From NCBI GenBank assembly GCA_036924085.1, contig JAVGWX010000002.1:53355105-53419104 (forward strand): 64,000 bases of DNA, in the 5' to 3' direction. The stretch comes from Ariolimax columbianus. Lineage: Eukaryota; Mollusca; Gastropoda; Stylommatophora; Arionidae. The position numbers and the translations under genes were made by a program. Of the stretch, positions 22,286 through 33,275 are shown one piece after another. The notes under the pieces were generated by a model. It saw only the letters and a program-made list of their open reading frames with translations, was not told the DNA's origin and made no database searches. How positions within the stretch are numbered: position 1 is the stretch's first letter; each line of letters begins with the position of its first letter.

Positions 22286-22774
22286 ACACGATCGACAGCC
22301 TCAAGTACGCCATGGGACGTTAGGGGAAACCCTGTAACCCGCCACATCTGAACGTCGTCAAGAGTATCTAACTCAAAAAGGGGTGGTATTAGCAACCACA
22401 CCACCGCCTCGTTAACCAGGCTGCTGTAACGTAATCTGTTCCCATGTGCACGACATCGTGTCCTGATCTGTATGCCACACTTTACTTTGGAATGGACTTT
22501 AGCACGGTTTGAATATAAACAGAGACATTACTATTACTGGAAAGTGGCGGTAGAATGTAAATTTGCAAAATAAAGAGTGGACTATGAGCTGAGAATCAGG
22601 ATGAGACCAAGCGATCGACTCTTAGAGTTATATACTAATGCAAGAGAAAGAAAGTTATGTAGTTTATAACGAAAAACAAAGAAGGGTGGAAACAAACTAA
22701 TATCTCAGAGTGTAATACCAAACAAGAGAAAGACAGTACTACACGCGAGACGGAAACACGAAGACTACAAGCAA
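22286..22774. other. Intergenic, no gene seen
   Basis: Includes a flank with CCGCCTCGTTAACCAGGCTG that resembles CTTCGTTAGCCAGACTG near 19850. No ORF recognised. Confidence 0.4.
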
Positions 22775-23018
22775 TAGCTTCTCAGAGATGTAGACATGAC
22801 ATGTCAATAGGTGGTAAGTTGACTTGGAGATAAGGACACAAATAGCTTCTCAGAGATGCAGTCAAGACAGGTCAAAGACTGGTCAGTAAGTGGTAGGGTG
22901 ACTTGGAGATAAGGACACAAATAGCTTCTCAGAGATGCAGTCAAGACAGGTCAAAGACTGGTCAGTAAGTGGTAGGGTGACTTGGGGATAAGGACACAAA
23001 CAGCTTCTCAGAGATGTA
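22775..23018. repeat. 79-bp minisatellite, left part, about 3 copies
   Basis: The unit contains AGCTTCTCAGAGATGCAGTC, AAGACAGGTC and GGTAGGGTGACTTGGAGATA. The array breaks at GATGTA (23013-23018), where the foldback element begins, and resumes at 32233. Confidence 0.92.
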
Positions 23019-23329
23019 AGTAGTATATAAGGTACCTTTTCATGCGAAAAGTGGCGCCCTTTTCCTCTTTAAATGTCCTATGATCCGCCGAGGATGGCGC
23101 TTATGTAATATCGTATGATCCTCCCAGACAGCGGCATGACCTTGGTTCCAGCCCGCGTCTTCCCCAGATGCGTAAACGACAACTTTGCTCCGTGAAGTTA
23201 TCGACATTTATAATTAATAGGGGTAGCTAATTATTAATTTATTGTCCTAGTCTCCGTATTTACAATATGATTCTTCTTCTTCTTGTATTTCTTCTTCTTC
23301 TTCTTCTTCTTCTTCTTCTTCTTTTTTCT

Positions 23330-23727
23330 TTTTCTTTATCTTCTTAATCTGATGTTCGTTCTCAATCCCTTCTACCAAGCCCTTAACAGGCCTTTGCAAG
23401 TAGCATCCAATAGTATGTCATGACTAAAAGGGGCTCCTATAGAGGGGGGTAGATCCCTTGTTTTTCATGGCAAAAGGTTGGGGTCCACACAGGGATCGGC
23501 GTGATCTTGGTTCCAGCCCGCGTCTTCCCTTTCTTTATCTTCTTAATCTGATGTTCGTTCTCAATCTCCTGCTACCAAGCCCTTAACAGGGCTTTGCAAG
23601 TAGCATCCAATAGTATGTCACGACTAAAAGGGGCTTCTATAGCGTGGTAGTAGATCCCTTGTTTTTCATGGCAAAAGGTTGGGGTCCACGCAGGGATCAG
23701 CTTGACCTTGATCCAAGCCCGCGTCTT
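23330..23727. repeat. 199-bp tandem duplication inside left arm
   Basis: Two adjacent copies begin TTTCTTTATCTTCTTAATCT and each include CATCCAATAGTATGTCA and GGCAAAAGGTTGGGGTCCAC. The right arm has a single copy, so this arose after the arms formed. Confidence 0.88.
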
Positions 23728-24299
23728 CCCCAGATACGTAATCAAAATAATAGTGGTAGCTAAGTATTAATTGTTGTTGTTGTTGTCCTAGTCTGCGTAT
23801 TTACAATATATAAACAAGTAGACAAATAAGACGAAACTAAAAGATGATGGATATATACAACTTTTATTTTTGGATCAATATCACAATGACTCGCAGGTCA
23901 TTTCAAGCATCGCTTATGGCAATCGTCAACAGCGACAAAAGTCGTAGTTATCGATTGTATAATTAATAGGCGTAGCTTCCCGGCGCGGAAGTTATTGATT
24001 ACATATTTTCAAAATTGTGTGTATTGTTGGTTGTTTAAGATGTGCGTAACCTGACTCAGTTTGAGGTATCATTGACAAATATAGGTGTGACGCAATATGT
24101 TTCCTTCAAACAAGATTGGGTATCTTTTTTCATACACCAGTCAACGGAGTTTTTATAATGATGGATACGACAAAACACAGACATCAACAAAAACAACAGA
24201 ACATTTTCTTTATGTAATAAAAATGTTTATTAATAACAACAGCAAATTAATTTCAAAAGACTTGTTGTTCCTATATAGTAACGAGGATAAGGGCAGCCC

Positions 24300-24930
24300 T
24301 ATCTTACCGATCTAGTTTTTTGTATTGTGTCTGTAAGTGTGTGATTTATTATGAGTCTACTCTCTGGTTTGTTATATATTACTTTTAACAAATTTGTAAA
24401 ATATTCTCCCATGTTGTTTTCTTTTAGTATTTTGTGCAGATATTCATGTGAAACCCTATCAAAGGCTTTCTCGTGGGCTATCGATAGTATCGCTGACTGT
24501 GTGTCTTTTTTCATGTGTGTATTGGATAGTGTCCCTTAAAAAATGTGCATGTTTACTGATACTTCTATTCTATACACTACATGACTGGTCTTCATGGACT
24601 AGGTGTTTCATAAAGGGTGTTAGTTTGAATGTTAACGCTTTTGTTAGTATTTTGTAGTCTGTATTTAGTAAGGGGATAGGCCTATAATTTAATTATTTAC
24701 TTAAGTATTGTCTGAATCAGGTTTAGGTATTAATGTTATGTAGGATTGATTGAAACTGTCTGTTAATGCCCTTTTCTCGGACGCCTCTTGTAAGACCCTG
24801 AGTAGGAGTGGACTCAACACGTGGAAAATATGGAGTATAATTCAGAGGTCAGGTCATCAGGGCCCGGACTCTGACCTTTATAGAGATAATTTAGAGCGTT
24901 GGTAAGAGTCTTTAATGTTAACTGTCAACT
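24300..24930 (-). pseudogene. L1/Tx1-like LINE reverse transcriptase fragment (left arm)
   Basis: The minus strand reads GPDDLTSELYSIFSTC near 24870, decayed sequence, then SIAHEKAFDRVSHEYL and NNMGEYFTNLLKVIY (24514-24350). These are RT fingers and early palm motifs in L1/Tx1-style spacing. The fragment ends at 24300, before the catalytic Asp-Asp. Mirror image of 30430-31112 in the right arm. Confidence 0.8.
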
Positions 24931-25831
24931 AAGGGTCCGACTGTCTTGCTCGTTCAAGCATTTGGTGAAGGTCTCGTAGACAAATAAGACGAAACAAAAG
25001 ATGGTGGTGGATATATACGACTTTTTTGTTGTTGTTGATCAATATCACAATGACTCGCAGGTCATTTCAAGCATCACTTATGAAAATCGTCAACAGCGAC
25101 AAAAGTATACACATGTATAAATGTAACATTCAAATGTTGATATGAAGAGGTCGATTGACAACTACTTGTACTGTCTTGTGGTCTGTGAACGTTGTGGTAT
25201 TCAAAGGTTTAATTTTCGTTGTATTTTAACTTTCGTGAATGTAAATTATGTCTAACCGGTCTGATGTACCGTAAGCACGTGTCGTGTCTGTAAATGTTGT
25301 CTCCTTGCCCTCAGGGTATATTGTGTCTGTAAGTGTCTCTGAGGGCGTGCTCGTCTAGGACTTTATTGTGTGTGTATCTTCTGGGTTGTCTTTGGTTTTT
25401 ATTTGTATCATTTGTATTCTACATTGGTTATCTCTATGTGCGTCGTTACTTCCCACTTATCTGATATTTGTAGCATATGCTGCAACAGTTCTGCGCTAGT
25501 CTACTCATGAATCTACTGAATGTCTTACTCTTTTGTTTAGTAGTCTTCTTATTGTCTATTTTAGTATTTGTATAACGTAATAAAATACGAAAATAAAAGC
25601 ATTTCGGCGCAAAGATTTCATATTTGTTTATCTGTTAGTGCTGTTAGCATGTTATCCTCTAATACCGTGATAAAGGTCAACGTATTGTAACTATGTCTTG
25701 TTTACTTAGTGTGATACCGCTACCATCTGTGCATATATACAATATACCACAACTATGAAAGCCGTAACAATATTTTAGATTGGCTAAAAATAACTTTACA
25801 ATTGTTTGTATCTTCTGTTTTAACTTTCGGT

Positions 25832-25900
25832 GAGCGAAATAGCTCAGATGGCGTTAGACTGAAGATCTGAGGGTCCCGTGTTCAATCCCGCGTTTCGACA
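25832..25900 (+). tRNA. tRNA-Phe(GAA)-like sequence, probably pseudogene
   Basis: GAAATAGCTCAGATGG, CGTTAGACTGAAGATCTGAG, GGTCCCGTGTTCAATCCCGC and GTTTCGACA follow the eukaryotic tRNA-Phe sequence with a GAA anticodon. About five bases are missing from the D-arm after GATGG and two acceptor pairs are mismatched, so a functional tRNA is unlikely. It lies just inside the foldback spacer, directly against a LINE fragment. It may be a tRNA pseudogene or a truncated SINE head. Confidence 0.6.
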
Positions 25901-25904
25901 AATG

Positions 25905-26535
25905 CGGTGGCTTGTCTTTTTTTTGTTCAAGCGTCGCTATTGTCTGTGATATTCTGGCCAACACCGCCCATTTTGAGCCTTCATCACTGACAAGCGACCC
26001 AAGATATTTAAAACGGTCAACCACTTCGAGTTCCTGACCGTTAGCTGTTATCCTTCTGTTGAAGCCATTGGCGTATCTTCATACCATAATCAAGAGCTGT
26101 TTCAGCTAGTCTTCTGACACATTCCTGGAGATCTGCTTCTGAACCCGGCAACCCGTCGATATCATCTGCGAAATGAAGGTTGGTAATCGTTCGACCCCCT
26201 GTCTTGGCAGTACCATCGTGACCTCCAAGTGCCTCACTCATAATTCCCTCAAGGACTATATTGAAAAGAGTTGGAGAGAGTGTACACCCCTCTCTCACAC
26301 CAACATATGTGCGAAACCAGTCTCCTTGCCTCCCATTCACAATAATTGCACTGGACGCCTTGTCATACAGGTGTTCAGGGACCGTTATAATATTTCTGTT
26401 GATATTATACAGCCTCATGGTTGCCCATAGCGCTTTATGCCATACCCTATGAAACGCCTGCTTAAAATCAACAAAAACATGATACAGTTTTTGCTGCTGG
26501 TCTAGATATTTCTCGCGTAGCAGCCTTAGTTAGGG
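25905..26535 (-). pseudogene. RTE-like LINE reverse transcriptase fragment
   Basis: The minus strand reads YHVFVDFKQAFHRVWHKAL (about 26480), VGVREGCTLSPTLFNIVLEG (about 26300), LHFADDIDGLPGSEADLQ (about 26165) and RFKYLGSLVSDEGSK (about 25990). Palm and thumb are thus present, with the catalytic pair in FADD. At least one stop breaks the frame near 26040. Both ends are truncated, one against the tRNA-like sequence. The motif style is that of RTE-type elements. Confidence 0.88.
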
Positions 26536-26544
26536 GAGACAGGG

Positions 26545-26995
26545 AGACAACATTTACAGACACAACACGTGCTCATGGTACATCAGCCAGGTTAGACAAA
26601 ATTTACATTCACTAAAGTTACAAGACAACGAAAATTAAACCTCTAAATACTACAACGTTCACATACCACAAGGCAGTACAAGTAGTTGTCAATGAAACGC
26701 ACACCAAAAAATACAAAAAAACACACTGAATGTCTACACTGAAAATATAATTACTCTTTATTATGAAATGACAACCTTATTAAACACATAACTATTTTAA
26801 TAACAGATAATACAAAAACGACCACAACCGAAAATATAGGGTAATATTGGGATTTACTAAAAGGAAAAATTAAAGTTACAACACAAATAATATCAAAAAT
26901 AATACACAAACAAACAAGGAAAAACAAATGTATCATAGAAAACGCAATCCGGCTAACAGAACTTTTGGATAAAAATGCCACACAAATTCATTTAC
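26545..26995 (+). repeat. Direct repeat in foldback spacer, copy 1
   Basis: Nearly identical to 28915-29355, starting GGGAGACAACATTTACAGAC. It derives from the end of an L1-like endonuclease domain (GRETTFTGTTRAHGTSARL). A more diverged version appears in both arms (25130-25310 and 30090-30290). Confidence 0.88.
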
Positions 26996-27560
26996 TACAA
27001 GAAGAACTAGATAAACTGGAAAACCATAGGCTACAATGGGCACAAATAAGGTCCAAATTAAACCAAGCAACACAAGAAATACCCAACAAACAATATCTAT
27101 CAGTCGAACAAAATATACAACGCAGTAGACAGATAGTGAACCTAAGAAAACAATCCCCCCAACATCAACAAATATAGAGGATAACCAACTAATAACGACG
27201 GAAGAGGTAACTGCAGCGGTAAAGACATTGTGAAGAGGGAAGGCGACCGGTGTAGACAATATACCAGCAGAGCTCTTACAGGCAAGTGGAGAGTTAGTGG
27301 TGGAACGCCTGACACACATCTACCGCAAAATATGTGTGACAGAAAACTGGCCGGACTTATGGACGAAATCAATGGTTATGCCGCTACATAAGTCTGGAAA
27401 CCTAAAGCTTTGCCAAAATGACAGAACAATAAGCCTCATTAGCCACCCTAGCAAGGTCATGCTTAGATTAATCCTCGACCGATTGAAACCCCAAGCAGAG
27501 AACCTCATTGCCGAGAGCAAGCAGGGTTCAGACATGGAAGAAGCACTACAGAGCTGCTAA
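26950..27560 (+). pseudogene. Joined LINE pieces: L1-like linker then RTE-like RT
   Basis: 26965-27100 reads HLLQEELDKLENHRLQWAQI, then RSKLNQATQE, like the segment between endonuclease and RT in L1/Tx1 LINEs. From about 27185 a different element follows: ITTEEVTAAVKT, VVERLTHIYRKI, WPDLWTKSMVMPLHKSGN and TISLISHPSKVMLRLILDRL (27300-27490), the RT fingers of an RTE-type LINE. It is cut at 27560 before the palm. The two parts look fused by recombination or nested insertion. Confidence 0.8.
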
Positions 27561-27579
27561 CAAACAAAAAAAGACAAAT

Positions 27580-28330
27580 ATGAAATATTTGCGTCGAAAT
27601 GCTTTTATTTTCGTACTTTATTACTTTATGCAAATAGTAGAGTAGACAATAAGAAGACTACTAAAAAAAAAAGAAGAAAAAAAAGAGAAAGATACTCAGT
27701 AGATTCATATATCAGCCCGACTAATTCCCCGCTACATAAATATGATTGTAGTTGTCGATTATATTTTTGAAGTAGAGAGGTTGAACAAGAAAATTAATTG
27801 GGATCTCCCTTACAAATAGGTTGTTTGTTTGTTTTTTTCTTCGTTTTACCAGTACGCCAAACTGCGGTTGTTGCGTTTCTACTATGAAGGCCTAGGTAAA
27901 ATTTATAGATAGAGCCGCTTTTCAGTTGTGCGAGACAGATACAGTCCCGGTTTGTTTAAATTAGACTACGCGTGGAGGCTGGGGTGATCTCTCTTTGCAG
28001 TAAAACCTACCACTGTTTCGGGGTTTACGACCAAACAATCACTAAGGGTCTAAATAAAAGATCATAATAAATTCAAGACAATTTTGTTTTTTGTTTTTGG
28101 ACGTCCTAAATACGCGACAAGTCAAAGGTGGGAAAAATGTTGGGTTCAAAGTCCACAACTCTGGTATCTACACCTATACACAACGCAGATACTCGCTATC
28201 CTATGTCTATATAAAAAGACACGTACACGAGGACAAGGTCACCACGTTTCCCCTCTCTATCTGAATATCTCTGGTGCTACTGCTGATATATTTATATATA
28301 TATATTACACTTTTTTTTTTTACCTACTCC
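27580..28330. other. Spacer sequence related to right-arm start
   Basis: 27585-27735 is a direct, diverged copy of 29525-29665 (shared AAATGCTTTTATTTTCGTA and AGACAATAAGAAGACTACTA). The rest to 28330 has no recognisable gene; a T-rich run lies at 28312-28321. Confidence 0.6.
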
Positions 28331-28339
28331 CCGGTACAT

Positions 28340-28985
28340 GCTATGTGGTGTACAGCCGAGATGGACTGGTTATGTGGTCCGCAAGTCGACTCGTCTTCTA
28401 CCTTCGACACTGCTTTATGTTGAACTGCAAAATGGTAAAAGAGCCTGTGGTGGGGAAAAAGGTAGAAGGGTATATTAATTCTAATAACTGTATTAATCCT
28501 GATGACTGGGAAAGAACCACCGCCAATCGTTCAGATTAGCGAAGAACTGTTGCAGCATTTACTACAGACATTAGATAAGTGGAAAGTAGCGCACACACAT
28601 AGAGATAACCAAGGTAGAATTCAAATAATACTAATAAAAAGCAAAGACAACCTAGAAGATACACACACACAAGTAAACATACATGTCCCTCCAACTAAAA
28701 GCAGAACGAAATGCATTTTACGAAAACCTCCAAACCACATTAAGCCAACAATATAAACGACACAAAATGATAATGGAGGGAGATTTCAACTGTAATCTAA
28801 ACCAACTAAATGCATCACAGGGGAACAACAACAAGGAAAACAATGACACTTTACAACACCTCCTAGACAAGCATGCCCTCAGAGACACATAGAGACACAA
28901 ATACCCTGAGGGCAGGGAGACAACATTTACAGGCACAACACGTGCTCATGGTACATCAGCCAGGTTACGACAAAATTTACATTCA
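28340..28985 (+). pseudogene. RTE-like LINE tail fused to L1-like endonuclease
   Basis: 28340-28470 matches the post-RT tail common in RTE-type LINEs (WTGYVVRKSTRLP in a shifted frame, VELQNGK). Then LDKWKVAHTHRDNQGRIQII (28575) leads into endonuclease blocks NIHVPPTK (28676), KAERNAFYENLQTTLSQQ (28690), HKMIMEGDFNCNLNQL (28763, with the catalytic GDFN) and DKHALRDT (28870), and finally the block shared with 26545. A similar fusion begins at 29740-29960, so it predates duplication within this element. Confidence 0.82.
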
Positions 28986-29355
28986 CTAAAGTTACAAGAC
29001 AACGAAAATTAAACCTCTAAATACTACAACGTTCACATACCACAAGGCAGTACAAGTAGTTGTCAATGAAACGCACACCAAAAAATACAAAAAAACACAC
29101 TGAATGTCTACACTGAAAATATAATTACTCTTTATTATGAAATGACAACCTTATTAAACACATAACTATTTTAATAACAGATAATACAAAAACGACCACA
29201 ACCGAAAATATAGGGTAATATTGGGATTTACTAAAAGGAAAAATTAAAGTTACAACACAAATAATATCAAAAATAATACACAAACAAACAAGGAAAAACA
29301 AATGTATCATAGAAAACGCAATCCGGCTAACAGAACTTTTGGATAAAAATGAGGT
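28915..29355 (+). repeat. Direct repeat in foldback spacer, copy 2
   Basis: Partner of 26545-26995. After AACAGAACTTTTGGATAAAAATG the two copies diverge into different neighbours. Confidence 0.88.
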
Positions 29356-29739
29356 AGTGATGGAAGGCCTGACACACATCTACAATATTGCTACAGCTTT
29401 CATAGTTGTGGTATATTGCATATATGCACAGATGGTAGCGGTATCACACTAAGTAAACAAGACATAGTTACAGTACGTTGACCTTTATCACGGTATTAGA
29501 GAATAACATGCTAACAGCACTAACAGATAAACAAATATGAAATCTTTGCGCCGAAATGCTTTTATTTTCGTATTTTATTACGTTATACAAATACTAAAGT
29601 AGACAATAAGAAGACTACTAAACAAAAGAGTAAGACACTCAGTAGATTCATGAATTACCCCGACTAATTCCCCACTTTAAAAATTGATACCTTATATAAT
29701 TATATTATACATTTTTACCTACTCACCGTTACATGATAT

Positions 29740-30290
29740 GTGCTGTACAGCTGAGATGGACTGGTGATGTGGTCCGCATGGCGACTCGTCGTCTACCTAT
29801 GAAACTGCTTTATGTTCAACTGCAAAAGAGCGAGCGGTGTGGAAAAAGATACAAGGGCACCTTAATTCTAATAACTGTTTTAATTCTGCTGACTGGGAAA
29901 GAACCACCGACAATCGTTCAGACTAGTGCAGAACTGTTGCAGCATATGCTACAAATATCAGATAAGTGGGAAGTAACGACGCACATAGAGATAACCAATG
30001 TAGAATACAAATGATACAAATAAAAACCAAAGACAACCCAGAAGATACACACACAATAAAGTCCTAGACGAGCACGCCCTCAGAGACACTTACAGACACA
30101 ATATACCCTGAGGGCAAGGAGACAACATTTACAGACACGACACGTGCTTACGGTACATCAGACCGGTTAGACATAATTTACATTCACGAAAGTTAAAATA
30201 CAACGAAAATTAAACCTTTGAATACCACAACGTTCACAGACCACAAGACAGTACAAGTAGTTGTCAATCGACCTCTTCATATCAACATTT
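29740..30290 (+). pseudogene. LINE tail and endonuclease remnants (right arm)
   Basis: LRWTGDVVRMATRRLPMKLL (29753) is the RTE-type post-RT motif. It is followed by an L1-like endonuclease remnant (SDKWEVTTHIEITN, then DEHALRDTYRHN near 30070 and a decayed copy of the 26545 repeat). A large part of the endonuclease is deleted between about 30050 and 30060 compared with 28340-28985. Confidence 0.72.
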
Positions 30291-30429
30291 GAATGTTACA
30301 TTTATACATGTGTATACTTTTGTCGCTGTTGACGATTTTCATAAGTGATGCTTGAAATGACCTGCGAGTCATTGTGATATTGATCAACAACAACAAAAAA
30401 GTCGTATATATCCACCACCATCTTTTGTT

Positions 30430-31112
30430 TCGTCTTATTTGTCTACGAGACCTTCACCAAATGCTTGAACGAGCAAGACAGTCGGACCCTTAGTTGACAG
30501 TTAACATTAAAGACTCTTACCAACGCTCTAAATTATCTCTATAAAGGTCAGAGTCCGGGCCCTGATGACCTGACCTCTGAATTATACTCCATATTTTCCA
30601 CGTGTTGAGTCCACTCCTACTCAGGGTCTTACAAGAGGCGTCCGAGAAAAGGGCATTAACAGACAGTTTCAATCAATCCTACATAACATTAATACCTAAA
30701 CCTGATTCAGACAATACTTAAGTAAATAATTAAATTATAGGCCTATCCCCTTACTAAATACAGACTACAAAATACTAACAAAAGCGTTAACATTCAAACT
30801 AACACCCTTTATGAAACACCTAGTCCATGAAGACCAGTCATGTAGTGTATAGAATAGAAGTATCAGTAAACATGCACATTTTTTAAGGGACACTATCCAA
30901 TACACACATGAAAAAAGACACACAGTCAGCGATACTATCGATAGCCCACGAGAAAGCCTTTGATAGGGTTTCACATGAATATCTGCACAAAATACTAAAA
31001 GAAAACAACATGGGGGAATATTTTACAAATTTGTTAAAAGTAATATATAACAAACCAGAGAGTAGACTCATAATAAATCACACACTTACAGACACAATAC
31101 AAAAAAACTAGA
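30430..31112 (+). pseudogene. L1/Tx1-like LINE reverse transcriptase fragment (right arm)
   Basis: SPGPDDLTSELY in a shifted frame near 30555, then SIAHEKAFDRVSHEYL (30938) and NNMGEYFTNLLKVIYNKPES (31007-31066). Several stops and shifts occur upstream of 30900. It ends before the catalytic motif at the same base as the left-arm copy. Confidence 0.8.
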
Positions 31113-32232
31113 TCGGTAAGACAGGGCTGCCCTTATCCTCGTTACTATATAGGAACAACAAGTCTTTTGAAATTAATTTGCTGTTGTTATTAATAAACAT
31201 TTTTATTACATAAAGAAAATGTTCTGTTGTTTTTGTTGATGTCTGTGTTTTGTCGTATCCATCATTATAAAAACTCCTTTGACTGGTGTATGAAAAAAGA
31301 TACCCAATCTTGTTTGAATGAAACATATTGCGTCACACCTATATTTGTCAATGATACCTCAAACTGAGTCAGGTTACGCACATCTTAAACAACCAACAAT
31401 ACACACAATTTTGAAAATATGTAATCAATAACTTTCGCATCGGGAAGCTACGCCTATTAATTATACAATCGATAACTACGACTTTTGTCGCTGTTGACGA
31501 TTGCCATAAGCGATGCTTGAAATGACCTGCGAGTCATTGTGATATTGATCCAAAAATAAAAGTTGTATATATCCATCATCTTTTAGCTTCGTCTTATTTG
31601 TCTACATGTTTATATATTGTAAATACGCAGACTAGGACAACAACAACAACAATTAATATTTAACTACCACTATTAATTACAAAAGTCGATAACTTCGCTC
31701 TGCGAAGTTGTCGATTACGTATCTGGGGAAGACGCGGGCTGGGATCAAGGTCAAGCTGATCCATGTGTGGACCCCAACCTTTTGCCATGAAAAACAAGGG
31801 ATCTACTACCACGCTATAGAAGCTCCTTTTAGTTGTGACATACTATTGGATGCTACTTGCAAAGCCCTGTTAAGGGCTTGGTAGCAGAAGATTGAGAACG
31901 AACATCAGATTAAGAAGATAAAGAAAAAGAAAAAAGAAGAAGAAGAAGAAGAAGAAGAAGAAATAAAAGAAGAAGAAGAATCATATTGTAAATACGGAGA
32001 CTAGGACAATAAATTAATAATTAGCTACCCCTATTAATTATAAAAGTCGATAACTTCGCGGAGCAAAGTTGTCGATTACGTATCTGGGGAAGACGCAGGC
32101 TGGAACCAAGGTCATGCCGCTGTCTGGGAGGATCAGATGATATTACATAAGCGCCATCCTCGGCGGATCATAGGACATTTAAAGAGGAAAAGGGCGCCAC
32201 TTTTCGCATGAAAAGGTACCTTATATACTACT

Positions 32233-32320
32233 GATGTAGTCAAGACAGGTCAACAACTGGTCAGTTAGTGGTAGGGTGACTTGGAGATAAGGACACAAAT
32301 AGCTTCTTAGAATGTTTGAA
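32233..32320. repeat. 79-bp minisatellite, right part
   Basis: Begins with the duplicated GATGTA and continues GTCAAGACAGGTCAACAACT, GGTAGGGTGACTTGGAGATA and AGCTTCTTAG, completing the interrupted unit. Confidence 0.9.
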
Positions 32321-32334
32321 TTTTGATGTGGAAA

Positions 32335-32810
32335 TTTAAAAAATATATTTGTGTTGTGGATAGTTGTTGTAATATATACTTTTGTTGTGCATACGGGTTG
32401 TACGTGTAATATATACTTTTGTTGTGCACACTTGTTGTAATATATACTTTTGGTGTGTATACTTATAATATATACTTTTGGTGTGCATACTTGTTGTAAT
32501 ATATACTTTTGTTGCGCTTATTTGATGTAATATGTATTTTGTTTGGCATACATGTTTAAAATTGTACATTTGCTGTCCATATTAGCTGTAAATTGTATTT
32601 AACATGTGTGTGTATGTTTATTGTAATTTGTAATTTTGTTGTGCATTTGTGTTAAGATTTTATACTTGTATTATGCATACCTGAAATATACATTTTTATT
32701 CTGCATTATCATTGAACTATATACGTTTGCTGTGCATACTTTTGGGAATTTGTACTTTTTCTGCTCACACTTGTTGAACTATATACCTTTGTTGGACATT
32801 CTGATTCCTT
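32335..32810. repeat. Degenerate AT-rich tandem repeat, unit about 31-36 bp
   Basis: Recurring TTGTAATATATACTTTTGTT plus GTGCATAC, clearest at 32350-32560 and progressively degraded to 32810. ORFs here are artefacts. Confidence 0.8.
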
Positions 32811-32864
32811 TTAGAGAAGTGTGTATGTTGGAACTTTCAATAGTTGGATGCGATATCCTTATTG

Positions 32865-33092
32865 GCACAGTGATTAGCATGTCAGAACGCCGCTTCTTAC
32901 AAGCGCCACCTTTTTGTCTGTTATAAGTTTCTTGACATGTATGCAGTACGGTAAGTTGACATTACTTTACGTACGTGAAGAAACGACCACACCGATACAA
33001 AACTCGATTTCTGCCAAACTGGACATGGTGGGACTCGAACCGGGTACGTTGGGATTGTGAAAACGGACGTTTTCAACTCTATGTCACGTTTC
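32865..33092 (-). mobile_element. tRNA-derived SINE, family B copy 1
   Basis: The minus strand runs from a tRNA-like region (AGGCGGAAACGTGACATAGA to GGTTCGAGTCCCACC, B box) through TGTCCAGTTTGGCAGA, GTACGTAAAGTAATGTCAAC, ACTGCATACATGTCAAGAAA and CTTATAACAG to GGTGGCGCTTGTAAGAAGC. The same order occurs in plus orientation at 41560-41765. Confidence 0.85.
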
Positions 33093-33099
33093 CGCCTGT

Positions 33100-33275
33100 T
33101 TAGATACTTGTGCCACCGAAGACGGATGTCAGATCGAAAGGTGCAAACATCGCAGCCAAGCTGTAAACTAGCGACACAAAGCATTCAGTTCTCCGGACTA
33201 CATCCTGCCTCTTGCGAAGACCTGTACAGGGCTTGGTAGCGGGAGATTGAGAACAAACGCAGAAGAAGAAGAAAA
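33100..33275 (+). mobile_element. Core SINE, 5'-truncated, (AAG)n tail
   Basis: Contains GACGGATGTCAGATCGAAAG GTGCAAACATCGCAG, AAGCTGTAAACTAGCGACAC, and the 3' end AGGGCTTGGTAGCGGGAGAT TGAGAACAAACG followed by AAGAAGAAGAA. The 5' half, including the 33-bp units, is missing. Confidence 0.87.

Larger units (their letters stand above)
23019..25777 (+). repeat. Foldback element, left inverted arm
   Basis: Reverse complement of 29384-32232, with similarity followed by eye across the whole length. Differences include an extra 199-bp tandem duplication here (23330-23727) and about 265 bp missing near 25515 relative to the right arm. It contains a (TTC)n stretch at 23270-23330 joined to CGTTCTCAATCTCC-like SINE 3' sequence. 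Confidence 0.9.
23019..32232. mobile_element. 9.2-kb foldback element, 6-bp target duplication
   Basis: The left end AGTAGTATATAAGGTACC (23019-23036) and right end (32215-32232) are exact inverted copies. GATGTA flanks both sides (23013-23018 and 32233-32238), and the surrounding 79-bp array is continuous if the element is removed. The inverted arms are 2.76 and 2.85 kb around a 3.6-kb spacer. Contents are LINE remnants, a tRNA-like sequence and direct repeats; no transposase, integrase or polymerase B of its own was recognised. A 6-bp duplication with 5'-AG...CT-3' ends recalls Polinton/Maverick-type integration, but IS3EU and Dada DNA transposons also make about 6-bp duplications. Probably a non-autonomous DNA element that has captured LINE sequence. 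Confidence 0.85.
29384..32232 (-). repeat. Foldback element, right inverted arm
   Basis: Reverse complement of 23019-25777. It contains two direct copies of a block of about 140 bp (30300-30455 and 31475-31615, shared CTTGAAATGACCTGCGAGTC) on either side of the LINE RT segment, and an (AAG)n stretch at 31926-31980 joined to SINE-like GGGCTTGGTAGCAGAAGATT. Confidence 0.9.

Noticed and set aside
23019..32232. Intact Polinton/Maverick with polymerase B, integrase and capsid genes
   Set aside because: None of these proteins was recognised in any frame; only the end structure and duplication length are suggestive.
32990..33060. tRNA gene suggested by a B box
   Set aside because: The sequence continues into a SINE body shared with 41560-41765, and the stems do not close; it is a SINE head. 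The same applies at 14376, 19690, 50870 and 59010.
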